NCBI RefSeq assembly: GCF_003573695.1
Contig: NC_039367.1
Span: 159,571,101-159,635,100 of the forward strand
From: Papaver somniferum
Lineage: Eukaryota; Streptophyta; Magnoliopsida; Ranunculales; Papaveraceae
Direction: 5' to 3'
DNA length: 64,000 nucleotides
Under the pieces are notes generated by a model, which searched no databases, was not told the DNA's origin, and saw only the letters and a program-made list of their open reading frames with translations. Position 1 is the first letter of the stretch, and each line of letters begins with the position of its first letter. Below are positions 1 through 13,675 of this stretch, piece after piece. The translations under genes were made by a program, and so were the position numbers.

Positions 1-1
1 C

Positions 2-2333
2 CTGTCCAACACGATCCTTCTGGATCATGGTGCCAATATGAGTACCATTTTACCGTTTCTTCACGAACAGATTCAGCTACCTGTTTAGCAAATTCTCAAG
101 TGACTCTAAATGGTAACCTAAATTTTATCCTGATTAGATGTGAATGCTTTGATCACGACAGAAAATACTCAAGTGATCCCTAAATGGTAACCTAAATTCT
201 GTCCTGATTTGACCACGGCATATGCATAATTTTAATTGTGAACTAGAACTATTTAATGCTAAAGCCTCTATACACTTCCTATCGTTGAGTCTTTGGCATA
301 ACTAAAAGCTTACATTTCCTATCGTTGTTGAGTTGTATCTCTGCCCAATGTTGCTTTATAAGTTTCTTCCTTTCAATGTATTTGTTAGAATGCTAGTGTG
401 ATCATAGTACACCTCCACTTTACGTACAATGTTGTTTCGTGAATTAATAATGTCATAGAATCATTCCTTTTACTTCCGCAGTTTCTCGTTTTTTCTCTAA
501 GCACGGGGATCACTGAATCTACCTTTTTTTGTATTTTTTTTTAAATGTTGGCAGCCTAATTTGGCCTTCCATGGTACAGTTACTCCACTTCAGGGATCTA
601 TCGGTTCTCAATCTTGGCAGTGCGCTGAGCATTCACTGAAGGTAGAAATATCTACTTAACATTCTTGCTGGACTTTATTAACATCTACTTAGACTAGTTT
701 GTTATTCAAATTTTACTCTTGGGATTATGTACAGATTGTGTAAACTTTCTCCTTGGTCTTTAATCTTTATCCATTCAAGCGAAATTTCTTGATCGCCTTG
801 ATTACTGCGTCCTTGCGCTAGAAATGCGCAACTTTCTTGATCCTCTGTTTAGATTTATATCGTCTTTCTTAATATAAAAGGTAGTGGTGGTACCCTACGA
901 GATGATGCCATCTATGGTTGTGTGGCTTCTGAAAAGTCTACCTTTTCTTGTCACAGCACAGTCTACAGCGAATAGAAGTTGCAGCTGTTAACTGTAATCG
1001 TTGAGGCGTTGATTTTCTTTTTCCTGTGACTTCTCGTATTTCATCATATGTTGACTGGAGCATAAGTGGAATGACGAAGCATGCAAATTCTAAAACATTT
1101 GAAGAAGGTAAATTCTTATATATATTTTATTATAGGGTCTTGACATTTTGAGATATACTAAAAGTTCTGAATGAGTTTTAGATTTGTAGTGTGTATGTCA
1201 TACCATTGACATTCCTATCATTTCATACTTTTTTTTGTTGGCATTTAGAAATGTTGAACTTTCATGCAATGAAGCTCAAAATGTGTACTTTATAGAAACT
1301 TTTCAACTGACTGTGTTGCATAATTTGTATTAATTCATTGTTGACAGATGATTCGTAAAGCAAAGGAGAATTTTCTTGAGGCAAACTGGAGGAAGGAGTA
1401 TTTGCTGGAAGTGTATTGGTACTCAGAGGTACCTTTTTATGTTTTTTCTAATTGGAAACACTATAAAGTTACGCGTGGAAATGAATAAGAACCCATACAC
1501 CTTCTATGTAGAATGTATTGATGTTTCAGCATTCATATCATCATATGTCATACAATTTGGATTATTTGCGAATTGCTGGGAATATCTAAATTTCATACTA
1601 GAAATGTACATCTGTCAAACCATGATCTAGGAATGAAACAGGGTGCAAGCCTTCATTTTTCATTTTGTCAGTACATAAATGTGCATCCTATTCAGTTCCT
1701 TGTCTGCTTATATCAAAATATATGGTCAATTTTGAGAACAGTGGCTTTTTTGAAGTCTCAATTACACAGTTTTACACAAGCTTCTCTGTTCCTCCTCTCT
1801 AGTCATTGTCACCCAAGTCCAATCTCATTTGAAGTTTAACCGTTCGTCTCAATTGTTTTTGATGTTTTCCAAACTGCTACTTAGTGTAATTCTTATGCAC
1901 AGGCACATGTATAATGGGGAACCACCCATATCCACAGTTTCCACATTGTAAATTGGGAATTTGATCTTAAAGGTTTTGGGGTTCTTAGGCTATTTCTTTT
2001 CGAGGTGTTTTGTGTTTTTTGTTTTTCCAACATGAGTATGTGCTATGTGTATTTGAACAAAGGAGATCTTGCTTTTGAAGATGCTACTGAATGCTTGTTG
2101 GAAAGACCAGACCGGCCTAAAGCTTTTTATAGGGCAGAAGTAGCACTAGAATGCTGAATGTACATATCCGTCAACCAATCCTCATCGGTTCATTTCCTTC
2201 ATTTTTTTCCTTTATCTTTTTTTAAGAATTTTCTTTTGATAATTTTGCCACAGAGGCTCGACGTGCAGCAGACGCCTTTTTTGATGGTTTGAAAGCAGAT
2301 TTTAAAAATAAAGAGCTTGAAGATTCATTCAGG
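2..2333 (+). pseudogene. Broken ankyrin-repeat/TPR gene fragments
   Basis: Scattered short stretches read like a plant ankyrin-plus-tetratricopeptide protein. Positions 2-112 give an ankyrin-like piece with LLDHGAN. Positions 560-640 give a weaker piece beginning GTVTPLQ. An exon-like stretch at 1348-1428, after AG and before GT, gives a TPR helix ending VYWYSE. Positions about 2030-2155 give NKGDLAFEDATECLLERPDR, the helix pair typical of this family, followed by a stop. Positions 2252-2333 give AADAFFDGLKADF before a GT. The order ankyrin then TPR matches the family. No continuous model joins the pieces without stops, so I read this as a decayed gene or the decayed 3' part of one that starts before the window. 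The family call comes from remembered motif resemblance, not from a search. Confidence 0.45.
95..222. repeat. Two diverged direct repeats of about 73 bp
   Basis: A stretch beginning CTCAAGTGA at 95 recurs at 168. Both copies contain AAATGGTAACCTAAATT followed by CCTGATT and a CACGxCA motif. It is a local two-copy duplication inside presumed intron sequence of the broken ankyrin/TPR gene. No function is suggested. Confidence 0.6.
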
Positions 2334-3836
2334 TTAGGTACCAATTTATTTTACCAGTTCCTACTATTTCACTTATTACTTCTAGCATTCTTTCTTAGCA
2401 AGCTTATCACTAAAACCTGTTCCGGTCTTGGTTGGAGAATGGAACTGCACTGCTAAATGTTGATTAGATAACCAATAACCATTAACACGGTGGAATTAAA
2501 ACTCCGGAACTATTATCAGGAGTGATTGGGCATTGGTTCCTTTAATATATGGTAGATAAGATGCTTTAATCTGACACTCCCAGATACTGCTGATTTATTT
2601 AATCTTCTTTCCTGTTATAGCTGAAAGATAATGGTTTTGGCGTGTAGACCCACATCTAACATGGGTCCAAAAAGCAAGTGGGACTTTGAGTTTGCTAAGG
2701 ACGGCCTAAATAAGTGATTACCCATCTTAGTGCCTCATCATTGTTGGCTCCATAACAGGTATGTTTTTTTCTCATTAGAAACGTAACAAACTCATCAATG
2801 ATGAAAGCTTGATAAACTACATTAATTACATGCCGAGTTAGTAAACGATGTGATTTCAAACTTGGTGGGTTTTTAGGTAACACAAACACATTGGCTGGTA
2901 ATGTACCTCCAAAAGCCATCCTATAGGAGATCTTTGTGGACTTGCAGGAGGCCTGAACGGGATGAACAGCTAAACCAATGGTGTTATTATCTGGTAAAAG
3001 GCTTGCACAGGTAAGAAAACTACCATCAAGAGTCAATCAAAGAGAAACCAGTATAATAAACAATACAGTCACTTAAATAATAACTCCATTGGTTTTTGTT
3101 TCAGGTGGTAAGTGATCCAAGGCTAACCAAGATGGAATAAGGATTTAGCTTCTTTTGAGAACCAGTTATCACAAGAGGCTAGCGTGGGAGATTAGTGAGA
3201 AGCTTGTTGGGTTAGCTTGAAGAGCAGCTTAGGAACTGGTAAGGGAGGCAAGACCTGCAGAACATCCTTAGGTCTTGACGAGTGTGCACTGTTGTCCGCT
3301 TAAACAGATAGTATAGGTGAGTAATAATAAGTTCCCTCTTGTAAAACTTGAAAAGTTTGCACTTTGCACTAAAAGGAGCAATGGAGCAACTGTTCAACAA
3401 ATATCCAGTATCATGGCGATTTTCAAATCTTATTACAGAGAATATACAGTCATGCTTGTTTCAAGACGTGTATCAGAGATGAAATGTGATATGGGAATGA
3501 ATAGCTCAGAAGCTGCACTTCTCAGTCCAATGTTGGAGATCAAACTTGTAGTATTACATCGCGTAGAAATCTCCAATACGTGGGGCAAGAGTAACTGTTC
3601 AAGTTCATACAGTTTTTGGCTTTGTCCACCTTCCAGTCATGTCAAAACATTTTCTCCACCAAAACAATGGATATGGGTATGATTATTGCAATAAGCTGGA
3701 GAAAAGGTTTTTTGATAGTAATCAGTGCATTTGGTGACTCACAACTATACAAAGATTGCATGTAGATTGGAATAGCAGTAGTAGTACTAGTAAAAAAACA
3801 GATGGCCAAAATCGAAACAAATAAAAGAATTTAAAA
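2334..3836. other. No gene recognised
   Basis: This stretch holds only short open frames, such as 2695-3036 on minus and 3317-3682 on plus. None has a motif, a splice context or a composition I can support. No terminal repeats are evident. Confidence 0.5.
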
Positions 3837-3910
3837 TGGCCCATGCAGGTCTCGAACCTGCGACCTTCGCGTTATTAGCACGACGCTCTAACCAACTGAG
3901 CTAATGGGCC
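3837..3910 (-). tRNA. tRNA-Ile(AAT)
   Basis: The minus strand folds into a complete 74-nt cloverleaf. The acceptor arms are GGCCCAT and ATGGGCC with discriminator A at 3837. The D-arm contains the A box TAGCTCAGTTGG, and the T-arm contains the B box GGTTCGAGACC. The anticodon loop CTAATAA puts anticodon AAT at 3874-3876 (plus coordinates), which decodes isoleucine (A34 normally becomes inosine). There is no intron. Directly after the discriminator the minus strand reads TTTT (3833-3836), a polymerase III terminator. All stem pairs are intact apart from one G-T pair in the anticodon stem, so this looks functional. Confidence 0.97.
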
Positions 3911-5498
3911 AACTGTGTTATCTAGATACTCAAATACATCACTGTATGAAGCCATCTCCCTGGCATGTAAACTCCAACCTCTTGGGAAAAATAGGGAGAT
4001 TTGGCTCTTTATACCTTGGTTTATAAGCTGCGTCTCTCTTTGGCTTTTCTCCTAAGCTGTTCCCCAGTTTTTCTTTGAAATCTGCACCCCTCTCTATAAT
4101 CTTAAAATCCCGTATTCTTTCGAATGTTTTCATGGCATTTGCTCGCATATAGGAGTCGCGTATAGGAGTCACCTGCATTTATTTCTGAAGAAATTTTGAG
4201 ATTACATCTGTATTTTGTTTGTAGGAGACTTTACTTTTCCATTTTCTCCTCCTTCATTTGCAGCTTCTCATTTACTTCCACCTTCTTTTCTAAATAAAGT
4301 AATAATAATGAAGAAAAAATTTTCTTTCTCTAGGAGGATCCAGTACGATGCGTTTATCACCTAATTTTTTAATAATCCCAGATTTTTTAATATTCGGTGT
4401 CAGGCAAAATACCCATAGTATGTCGATCCCTCAGTGGATGACCTGACTTATATCACCAAACCATGGGAGATTTTAATTTCTTATGGATAAAGAATTTGGC
4501 TATAGTGAGTTTAGAACTCATGTCACAGTGACTTTACCATTGTACTTTAATGGGATACTTGTAAAATTATCTTTTTGATTTATTATTGTTAGTATAAGAA
4601 ATATGCATAATTTGATAGTCATGTTTATATTTGTTATTTGAGTGTTTTAAAATGCTTTTCTATGGTACAAAATTTATGAATATTTGTTATATAGTTTGAG
4701 AGATAAATCATGTCTGAATTTTACTAGTTATTATCCATAAGGATATAATGGTAAAAAAAAGTACTTGAAAAAATTCCTTCTCCTCTTTACCTTAAGAATT
4801 GTGCAAACTTGAACTTAGTAATCTGTTTAGGTAGTATATGAATGACTTCGCATGAGCATGCAAAATTAACAAGACAAAACAAGTCTGAGGCGTCCTCCTC
4901 TTTTAAGGAGTGACTGCATGCTTAAGCAGTGACTAGATTAAAATCAATCCAATGTTTTCAAGATCATGTACAATTAAGGAAACATGATATATTTTCAAAG
5001 TAATAATATCTACCTAAAGTACCAAAGGTCACCTGATCGATCTTTAGAGGTCTGGATCTACCGTTGTTATTTGCAAGAAATCAAAGAAAATTTGTGTTGG
5101 TAAAAAAAGTGGTTCCATGTGTATTTTTAATGATATAATCAAGTAGTTTAGTTTAAAAAAGTGCACGTAAGTTACTAAATCGTTAGTAAGAAAATCTCAG
5201 TTGCATGCAGTGACAAAACCCTAAGAGAAACTATCAGGGCCTCGTGCCTCAAGAATTCACCGAAAACAAAGTAGATTTAATTTCATTTTCATCAAGAACC
5301 TAATAAAGGAAATGATTTTCATCATTAGACAATATACAATGAAAAGAGAATCAAAATTGGAATATACCTGAAAACGAGAAAAAGTACTAATGATAGTAAT
5401 AAGAACAATAATCTTTTGTTGGACTTCAATTTCGTCAACATGTATAGACAACAATTAATACAATTGCAAGTAGACTAACTTAATGATCCTTGACAACA
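3911..5498. other. AT-rich intergenic DNA, no gene recognised
   Basis: A 79-codon frame on the minus strand (3939-4178) lies just upstream of the tRNA gene and matches nothing I know. The rest is AT-rich with no long frame and no clear terminal repeats. It ends at the target duplication TGTAT (5499-5503) of the large copia element. Confidence 0.5.
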
Positions 5499-6111
5499 TG
5501 TATTGAAAATGCGGGGGTCTAACAACCACACCCAACAATTTGATTGGCAATCTCAAAGAACTTACTCCAATACACTTTCTAGAGAATCAACTAGACGGTC
5601 AGACTAAATCTAGAATAAAGTGTATCAAAGATTTTAATATCTCTAACTCTTAATTCAATCCGTAATCAGCAAATAGAAATCTGCGAGGCTGATTGAATAT
5701 AAGAGGAATTACTTGAACGACACCAAAGACCAATGTACAACTGTCAATCAATGTAAATCAACAACCCAAGGTTGGATATTCTAATTGATTGATCTTAACA
5801 CACAACCTATGATATTTCAATTATATAACAAAATATAATGCGGAAAAGAAATAACATCGACACCAGAATTTTGTTAACGAGGAAACCGCAAATGCAAAAA
5901 AACCCCGGGACCTAGTCCGATTGAACACGATACTGTATTAGGCCGCTACAGACACTAGCCTACTACCAATTAACTTCGGACTGGACTGCAGTTGAACCAT
6001 AATCTATCTCACACTGATTCAAGGTACAATTACGCTCATTACGTCTCTGATCCTAGCAGGATACTACGCACTTGATTCCCTTAGTTGATCTCACCCACAA
6101 CTAAGAGTTGC

Positions 6112-8535
6112 TGATAGGATATCGGAATACCCTATATGTAATAACCGCAATCGCACGGCGTCTAACTAGTAGACAACGGCAAGTACGGGTCGCTCCCACG
6201 AAGAGCAGTGGAAATATCATAATCAATATCTCTAATGAATCAACCGGAAACAATATTTTTGAATTTTTGAATTATAAAAACAACAAAATAAAACTGAACT
6301 AATAGAATGAATTCAAATGGAAAGACGGTAACCAGGGTTTATGGGTTCCACTACTATTTCTAATTGAGTACCGAAAAGCATTGGAATTCCAAATATGCAT
6401 TTATATCTTCGTTCTATCGCAACACCTATTATTGTTATAATTGTCGATAATAAACTCGCATCTCCTAAGCATAACCTATCAAAGTTTCCTAAGCATGGAC
6501 TATCAAATTACAATGATAAGAAGATTATTGAAAATAAAATTATCGGTTCACAATCACTATTTGTGTCGTCTAAGCGTAACCCCTCAAATGATTTAACCTA
6601 AGCATGAATTATCAAATACTGTAACAAATAAAATTGGAACACGAAATACATTTATGCATGTAGGCTTTTACTTTGTACAAAGCCGGTGGAGCAATAACAA
6701 ATATTATTTATAAAATCAATAAATCATAAACATTGGATTTCAACAATTCTATTCAAAAATAGCCTAATACCAAATTAATCCAAATTATTTTATAATGGTC
6801 TATGCTTGAATTAGTTTCCACCAAAAAAAACCCTAGCTATAAAACAATTAGCAAGACATGGCTTTCTCAAAAGCCATAAACAAATATATTAGAGATTCAC
6901 TAGCTAATTCAAATGGAATTGGAAAAACAAAACAACGCAAACCCTTCTCCGTTTCTCCTCCATGGCTCTGTAGCCGCCTCCCTTTTGTTCGTCTCCCAAA
7001 ACCGGCCTCCCCATTCTCTGTTGTTTTCTTTTCTTTATATATGCGGCGCAAGTCCACTTTAGACCTAGCACAGCTTCCTAGGCCCAGTCCAGACGAGGAC
7101 TCACTTCCTAACCTTGCACGTTTCTATTTTCAACCGGTTACCAGTTTTCTGACCATCCAATGCTCAAGCTGATTTCCCATCGAAACTCCAAGATTCCATC
7201 CAGCGAGAAATGCCGATATTCCGTTACATCCAAAATCCAAGTTTACTGATCGCAACATCAGCTGCTCATTGTTGTAGCAGTAATCGCCTTCTCCTTCGAA
7301 CACATGCTGCCAACTCCATTCTCTGACCATCAACCATCTTTCATTCTCTTCGCCAGCAGTAAGTTCGACTCTATCAACATTAACAAAACAATCCCATTCG
7401 AAGTACCAGAAAAGCACGAATGTCTTCCATTGAATCAGTAGCCATCATACAGTCCTTCTCAGACATCGACTGCACAAACTCCATTGCCTGCGCTTATTCA
7501 GCTTTCATCAAGCTTCTCGTGTCTTCTGTGTACGGCCTTTCTTGCAATCAACTCATTTAACCCCTGACTGAACTTAATTTCAGTCGACACAGCCACATAT
7601 GAACCACTAGGACGATAATCACCACCTTCTTCACTTGGTTGCGACAGTTCAACCAATTAATCCACACAACACCAGTTCGATCCAAACACAACACCAGTTC
7701 GATCCACGTTGCTGCTAATCATTCTTCTCGGTGCAAAATCAGATACAGGACCCAACCAGCCAACAACAGGTACTTCTTTGTTGCTGTTGTAGAACATCAC
7801 CAGGACGGAGACTCGCTTCTCCATCTCGGCAGTTTGCAGGTCCGACAGCTGCATATCATTTAACCCCTACTTGTACTCAAATCATCCAACTCTCTCGTCT
7901 TCATGCTCAGTAGCTACCGTCGTTCATGAGCTCAACTGCCAAACTCTTCCGTAGATCCATCTTTGCCAATCGATACAACAGAAAACTTCTCGTCTCCATT
8001 TTCTCACTATCTCAGCGGAGAACTTGGTGTTGCCAAATACCTTCTCCATCTCCGGATAAATCCAACTCCAGCTTCCATTCTCTCTGAATTCCAGTTCTCT
8101 TCCACCACTGCCTTTCAACCCTTCTCTAATTTTCGAGACTTTTTCTGGTACATAAAAATGAGAAAGGGAGATAAAAAGCACACCACGCGTTGTGGTTAAG
8201 ATATCAACATGTTGTCCACTATCTCAGCTCTAATGGGCTCCATTGCTTGAACTAAAGGAAAATAATTCACCATATATTGTCCGTGAGAACTTGAGTGGTG
8301 CGACAAATACACTGTTCCCTTGACTGCCGGTAGTTAACTCTCACTGCCTTAGGTAATGTGAACTTCAGTATTGGTATTTTTTTGCCGCAAACGCCATCCT
8401 TTGGCCATTTATTGTAACCATCATCGAATTCGCTCGTACTTTCTACAAAAGCACTAAAATGATGTAGTTAGCCAAAATATCGAGTCCTAGATAATATAAA
8501 TATGGGTATAAAATGTAGCACTTACGTGCTTATCA
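6112..8535 (-). mobile_element. Solo LTR of an Athila/Tat-like gypsy element
   Basis: This 2424-bp insertion interrupts the 3' LTR of the SIRE-like element. Its ends are TGATAGG and CTTATCA, and both flanks carry GTTGC (6107-6111 and 8536-8540). The intact LTR copy has a single GTTGC at the matching site, so the empty site is known. On the minus strand the start TGATAAGCACG followed by AAGTGCTAC resembles Athila/Tat LTR starts, which suggests the orientation. No second LTR or internal region is present, so it is a recombined solo LTR. The open frames inside it (6858-7172 plus, 7130-7417 minus) have no known motif. Confidence 0.8.
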
Positions 8536-10370
8536 GTTGCTACGACCCAAAGTCGAAGACTTGATAAACAAATCTGCCTCACACAGAAAAGTCTATAGGA
8601 TTGAATAAATCTGTCTCCTACATAGATACCCAAGAGTTTTTGTTCTGTCTTTTGATAAATCAAGGTGAAAAGGAACCAATTAATAAACCGGACTTATATT
8701 CCCGAAGAACAACCTAGTATTATTAATCACCTCACAATAAACTTAATCGACTAGCGAAACAAGTTATTATGGAATCACAAACGTTGAGACGAAGGTGTTT
8801 GTGATATAAATCTCAAGCCAATTTTACGATTGCACGCAATCACGATAGAAACAGCAAGATCAGATCACGTAACTACAAAGAGAATAGCTGGGTCTGGCTT
8901 CACAATCCCAATGAAATCTTCAAGTCGTTAACATATAGGGTCTCGAGAAGAAACCTAAGGTTAAAGGAGAATCGACTCTAGTTATGCAACTATTAGCACA
9001 CAGGAGGTGTGCGGATTAGGTTTCCCAGTTGTTAGAGTTCTCCTTTATATAGTTTTCAAATCAAGGTTTGCAATCCAAGTTACCTTGTTAACAAAGAATT
9101 CAATATTCACCATTAGATGAAAAACCTGATTCAACCAAGCTAATATCTTTCAACCGTTAGATCGAACTTAGCTTGTTACACACAAATAGAATATACTCTC
9201 TGTTAGAACATTGCTCGGTTGAACCCACCAGTGTTGGTATGTCAAGTTAGTTGTCAATTTTAGTTTCCAAAATGCATTCGTGATTTAGTATACTAAAGAT
9301 AGTTTCGAACTAGATTAGGTCTAAGAAGAACTATTCTTAAGGATGAAGACTGAAAATTACAAGAAGACATCAACAAGGACTTCATCAACAAAGGTATGTG
9401 GTAATTGATTTCATTTGGATTCTTGTTCAATTCTACCTTTCTAATATATCGAAACAAATGCTCACTCTATGGAACAATTCCAATGACGGTTAATGTACAT
9501 TTATGTATATATACTCGAGGTTATTTAAGCCACGACTTTGGTGACCATAACCTTTATCCCTGGAAAGGTTCTCATGTTATAGTGAATGAACTTACGAATT
9601 CAACGAGTCAAGAATCACTCAATTCCGAGTTATAACGATGAACTTCTGAGTGATTTATTAAAGTAACAATTATAAGTGTTGATATAATTATTACAATTCG
9701 TTAGTAGGAAACAATCCATGGACTGTTTGTAAAGGTTCACTGACTTGGGCCAAATTAGGTGACTAAAAGGAATTTTTGGTCAAGTTGGTGATGTTTCCTT
9801 ATCTAGGCAAGATGGCTATTAATCCAAACATATTTACTTACCATATTAAAGTGTTTGTGGTAACTTTTAATTCCTGCCTAAGTTAAAATGTGATTTATTC
9901 ACATAAATAACTTAGGAAAGACTCCCAAAATTAGGAGAGTCTTGAAAAAGTAAAATAGCTATGCTTAGCTTTCAAGCTACCTTTCACTATAAATAAAGGG
10001 TTCGTGAGTGCTACACGTTTTTATCCCCTTTGGAAAATTGGGGTAAGCTCATAAGGTTGTTTTCCATGTCTTTTGTTCTTCGTGAACAAGAGTGAGATAA
10101 AAGTCTTTGTATTGGGGATCACAAAGCCGAGTACGATTAATATTCGTGATTGATTATACAACTTTTAATGTAGGTTTTTCACCCTCTTGTCTATTCTAAG
10201 TTTTTCTCCTCTGATATAAAACCATTCAAGAGTTGTTGATCATAAACCCTAGGTTTTGATAGATTTCAGTTTCCGATCATATACCAACACTTGTTAGTAG
10301 AAATCGGAAGCTAGAAAGAAAACTTCGATTAAGGTATCTCGTAAAAATACTTAAGAAGTTTTAAACAAGA

Positions 10371-12285
10371 TGGTGGGTTTTATAAACAACCTACAAATTG
10401 ACCTGCAAGTATACAGGGTCAATTGTAGCTAGAATGGGAAGAAAGGGAAAGTCCACAGGGACAAGGGGGAGCAAATGTTGTTTTCTAGCTTCTCTAGCTG
10501 CTTCCTAAGCTAACATGGAGCTGAATGGACTGATGTATGAGAGCTGAATGGGGGCAGTAAACAGTGAGTGAAACAAGTAAAGATTGTGGTGTTAAGATAC
10601 CACTGTGAGCATGAGGGGAAAACAAACAGTGAGCAATGAAGGTAAAATAAATGAAAGAAAACAGAAAACAAGCAAAACAGTTGAAGATGGAAGTGTATGA
10701 AGATGGATGAGAATTCTCCTTCACCTAGCTAGTTCACCTTGGTTACATCCCTGTCATGTGGCTAGTTAACTACCTAAAGTCCTTGGATAACCCCTAGCAT
10801 TGCCTATCTGATTAAAGCATAGGCAATCACAGGTCATTTAGGGTCTAGGTCTCTAACTAATATGGCTTTGTGAATCCCTTAGATTATCACTAACTCCTAG
10901 CATTAATGGTCTGTTTAAAGCACCACTAATCACAAGCCAGTGAACCTTTGGAATGTTACTAACCTAAATGTTTTGAGCTCAACAGGGTCTAACCCAAATG
11001 GCTAACCAACAAAGTTCAGTTGTCTTCTCACCCTAGTGGTGAATTAGAACATAACAAACATGGTGATTTACATGAACATTAACATACACAAGAACATGAA
11101 CATAACATCATAACAGAGTTTAACAGTGAAGAACAAGTACTGACAGTATAATTGAAATTGAAATTAAACATGAAATTGAAATTAAAATTAACCCAATTAG
11201 GGGGTATCTCGGTTAACCCAAGAACAGTTTAAACATTATACATCAGTTTCTATTTATAGCTTACATCAAATCCCTAATTTCTAAAACCTAAAATTTGGGG
11301 ATTTTCAATTTCTCTCACCCATTTGCGAATTCAGCTCGACCCATGCTTTATCTTCTCTTCCTCATGCTCCTGCTACGTTTCTAGCTTGATTTGTGTCATC
11401 AACTGCACACTCTAGGGTTTAGAGAGGAAGAGTGTGAGATTGATGGAACAACTCGGCTAGGAGGATAGGGGGCTAGGTGGTAATGATGGTTTGGGGTATG
11501 GTGAGATAGGATGGTTGTGGCAGGGGAAGTGGTTGCGCCAGAGGAGACAGTGGAGGTGGTGGCGATGGCAGGGTATGGGGGTGGAGCAGTTGCAGAGAAA
11601 TGAGGAGATGGGGGAGAAGTCGATGGAAATAGGATTAGGGTTCGTTTGGTTGAGGGTACAGGTTTCTGATGCTAGGGTGTGAGGCGGAGACATCAAGAGT
11701 TGATGTACGGCGACGAGAATCCGTTGGATGATCTCATATAGATAGACTCGAACGGCTAAGATGAATAGGTATTTAGCGACCGTTGGATGATTCGATACAA
11801 CGAAACTGACGGCTACAAATGGAGCTAGGTACTATGGTGTTTGACAGGAGCTTTGGATTTTGATGCACAATGATGAGGTGGCCGTTGGATGATGAGATGG
11901 ATCCAATCTGACGGCTCTCATGGAAATGGGTATGGATAATGGAAATGGATTTGGGTAAGGGTTTTGGGTCTTGGGTATGCCAAGCCCATATCTTCTTTAA
12001 GAACAATTCTTCCTCTTCAAGCCCACTTCTAGTTGATCCGGCTCTTGCAAACATCATTCTTCGCTTCCTCCTAGCAGGAGTCTTTGTCGTTCCTTTGCTC
12101 TTTTCGCTCTGTGAGATAACCAGGCTTTATTTAGTACCTAAAAATGCAAAATTAATTAAGAAAAATATTTATTCTTGAAAACAACGAAAACACAGAATAT
12201 GGGATAAAATGGAGCGTTAGTGCACCAAGTATGAGTTAAATGCCAAGAAAAATAGATAGAAATATGCACTTTTTAGCACTCATCA
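10371..12285 (-). repeat. 3' LTR of the Tat-like element, long form (1915 bp)
   Basis: On the minus strand it starts TGATGAGTGCTAAAAAG at 12285 and ends AACCCACCA at 10371. It contains about 0.85 kb (roughly 11240-12085) that is missing from the other LTR. That extra part includes repeated blocks resembling GGCCGTTGGATGAT at about 11720-11900 and several short frames on both strands. Confidence 0.9.
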
Positions 12286-12298
12286 AATACCCCCAAAC
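12286..12298 (-). promoter_or_regulatory. Polypurine tract of the Tat-like element
   Basis: The minus strand reads TTTGGGGGTATT directly upstream of the TGATGAG start of the 3' LTR. This is the expected place and composition for the plus-strand DNA primer. Confidence 0.8.
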
Positions 12299-13675
12299 CT
12301 GAATTTTACTTGTCCTCAAGTAAAACAAAACTAACGAAATCCTACCTATACCACTGTCGCTGGTCTCTCGAATGCATTTAGCGAATGCACTAAGCCTTTT
12401 AAACCACTAAGTGTCCCTAGTGGACGAGTGAAGTCTCGTGAAGGTTTGCTTAGAACGTACCTACAAAGTTCTAGGTCAAAATATAAGCTCATATTCCATC
12501 AAATGTGACATGTGCAAGTCAGTTTAAGCTCACAGCAAAGTGGAGATGTCAATCTAGCTATCAAAGGCACAATCCAGCACTGATAACAAATAAAGACATG
12601 TGATAAGAGTGTAAAGTGTATCTACACATGTGTAAAGAAAGATCGGATGTTATGACTACTAATCACCAAGAGATAGTTTCTCAAGCTAAGAACCAAGGTC
12701 GAAATCTAGCTAGCTGTCCGGACTTTACGAGAATTGTGAATGAGTAGGAGGTGTTTCACAATTACTCGCGTTGTACATCAATGGCATACACCCTCCTTGC
12801 TTATTACAATGAAACAACAAAATGACTCTTTACATGACTCTTATTTACATTGACTACTCTCTTTTATTTTTGGAACAAGAGAGGATGGAATTGAAAAATA
12901 CTTGATTTTTTTGTATTTTTCTGATATTTTTTCTGAATATATACATCGTTTTTTTTTTTTTTTGAATTTTTTTTTTTTGATAAGGAAACACTTTGATACA
13001 TAAGCAAAAAGAAACAAAAAATTACATGACATTTTGCAAGAGGTAGCCCTTTTTGATGCACCCAGTTAAATTCGATGGTTGTCTTTCTTAATGTAACCTC
13101 CACCTTCTATCCCAACCAACCAAAGAACAAGCTAGTCAAGTTTCGTTCAGTATTCTAAAGTGATTGGAAACTAAAACTTCCGATAGAACACCTCAAGGAT
13201 GAGGCTATACATGTATTGGTAGATCGTGCGCGTGCAAATTTCTTATCACTATGTGAATTGTGCTAGAATCAGGGTGCCTAAATATCTAGACTAAGACTCC
13301 TAAAAATTACATATTTGCACAAGAGTCAACATTTCAAGGTAAATGAGCTCCACTTTTGTGATTAATTTTTTTTTTTTTGGAATTTTTAATTTTTTCAAAA
13401 AGAAGGAGTTCTTGTTTTCAATTATGGCATATTATCAAAGTATCTACTTTTCACCCCCAAACCTAAACTAAACATTGTCCTCAATGTTTCAAAATATGAA
13501 CAAAATTATAATACAACATATGAAGAGGATCATGTTGAGTAGAGAAAAAGGAAAGAGAATACCCGATTTCAGCGAAAGCAATATTAGAACTCCGTTATTC
13601 AAGGCAAGAATCCAACATATGTCAGCCGAGATCATATTGGATTAGAAAAATATATACAAAAGGAACAAAAAGGTT
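12299..13675. other. Non-coding interior of the Tat-like element
   Basis: The interior between the ORF stop and the polypurine tract has long T runs (about 12951-12964, 12969-12978 and 13368-13378) and no pol-related frame. It is presumably 3' untranslated sequence of the element transcript. Confidence 0.6.

Noticed and set aside
3317..3682. 121-codon plus-strand frame as a gene
   Set aside because: No motif, no splice or promoter context, and amino-acid make-up like random translation.
6106..8541. hAT- or Mutator-like insertion with 7-bp duplication AGTTGCT
   Set aside because: Shifting the ends by one base on each side gives TG...CA termini and a 5-bp duplication GTTGC, the normal form of an LTR, so a solo LTR explains it better.
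9232..10289. Separate solo LTR with ends TGTTGGTAT and ATACCAACA
   Set aside because: Its flanks share no duplication, and the sequence around 9201-9280 aligns with the start of the SIRE-type LTR, so these inverted ends are internal to that LTR.
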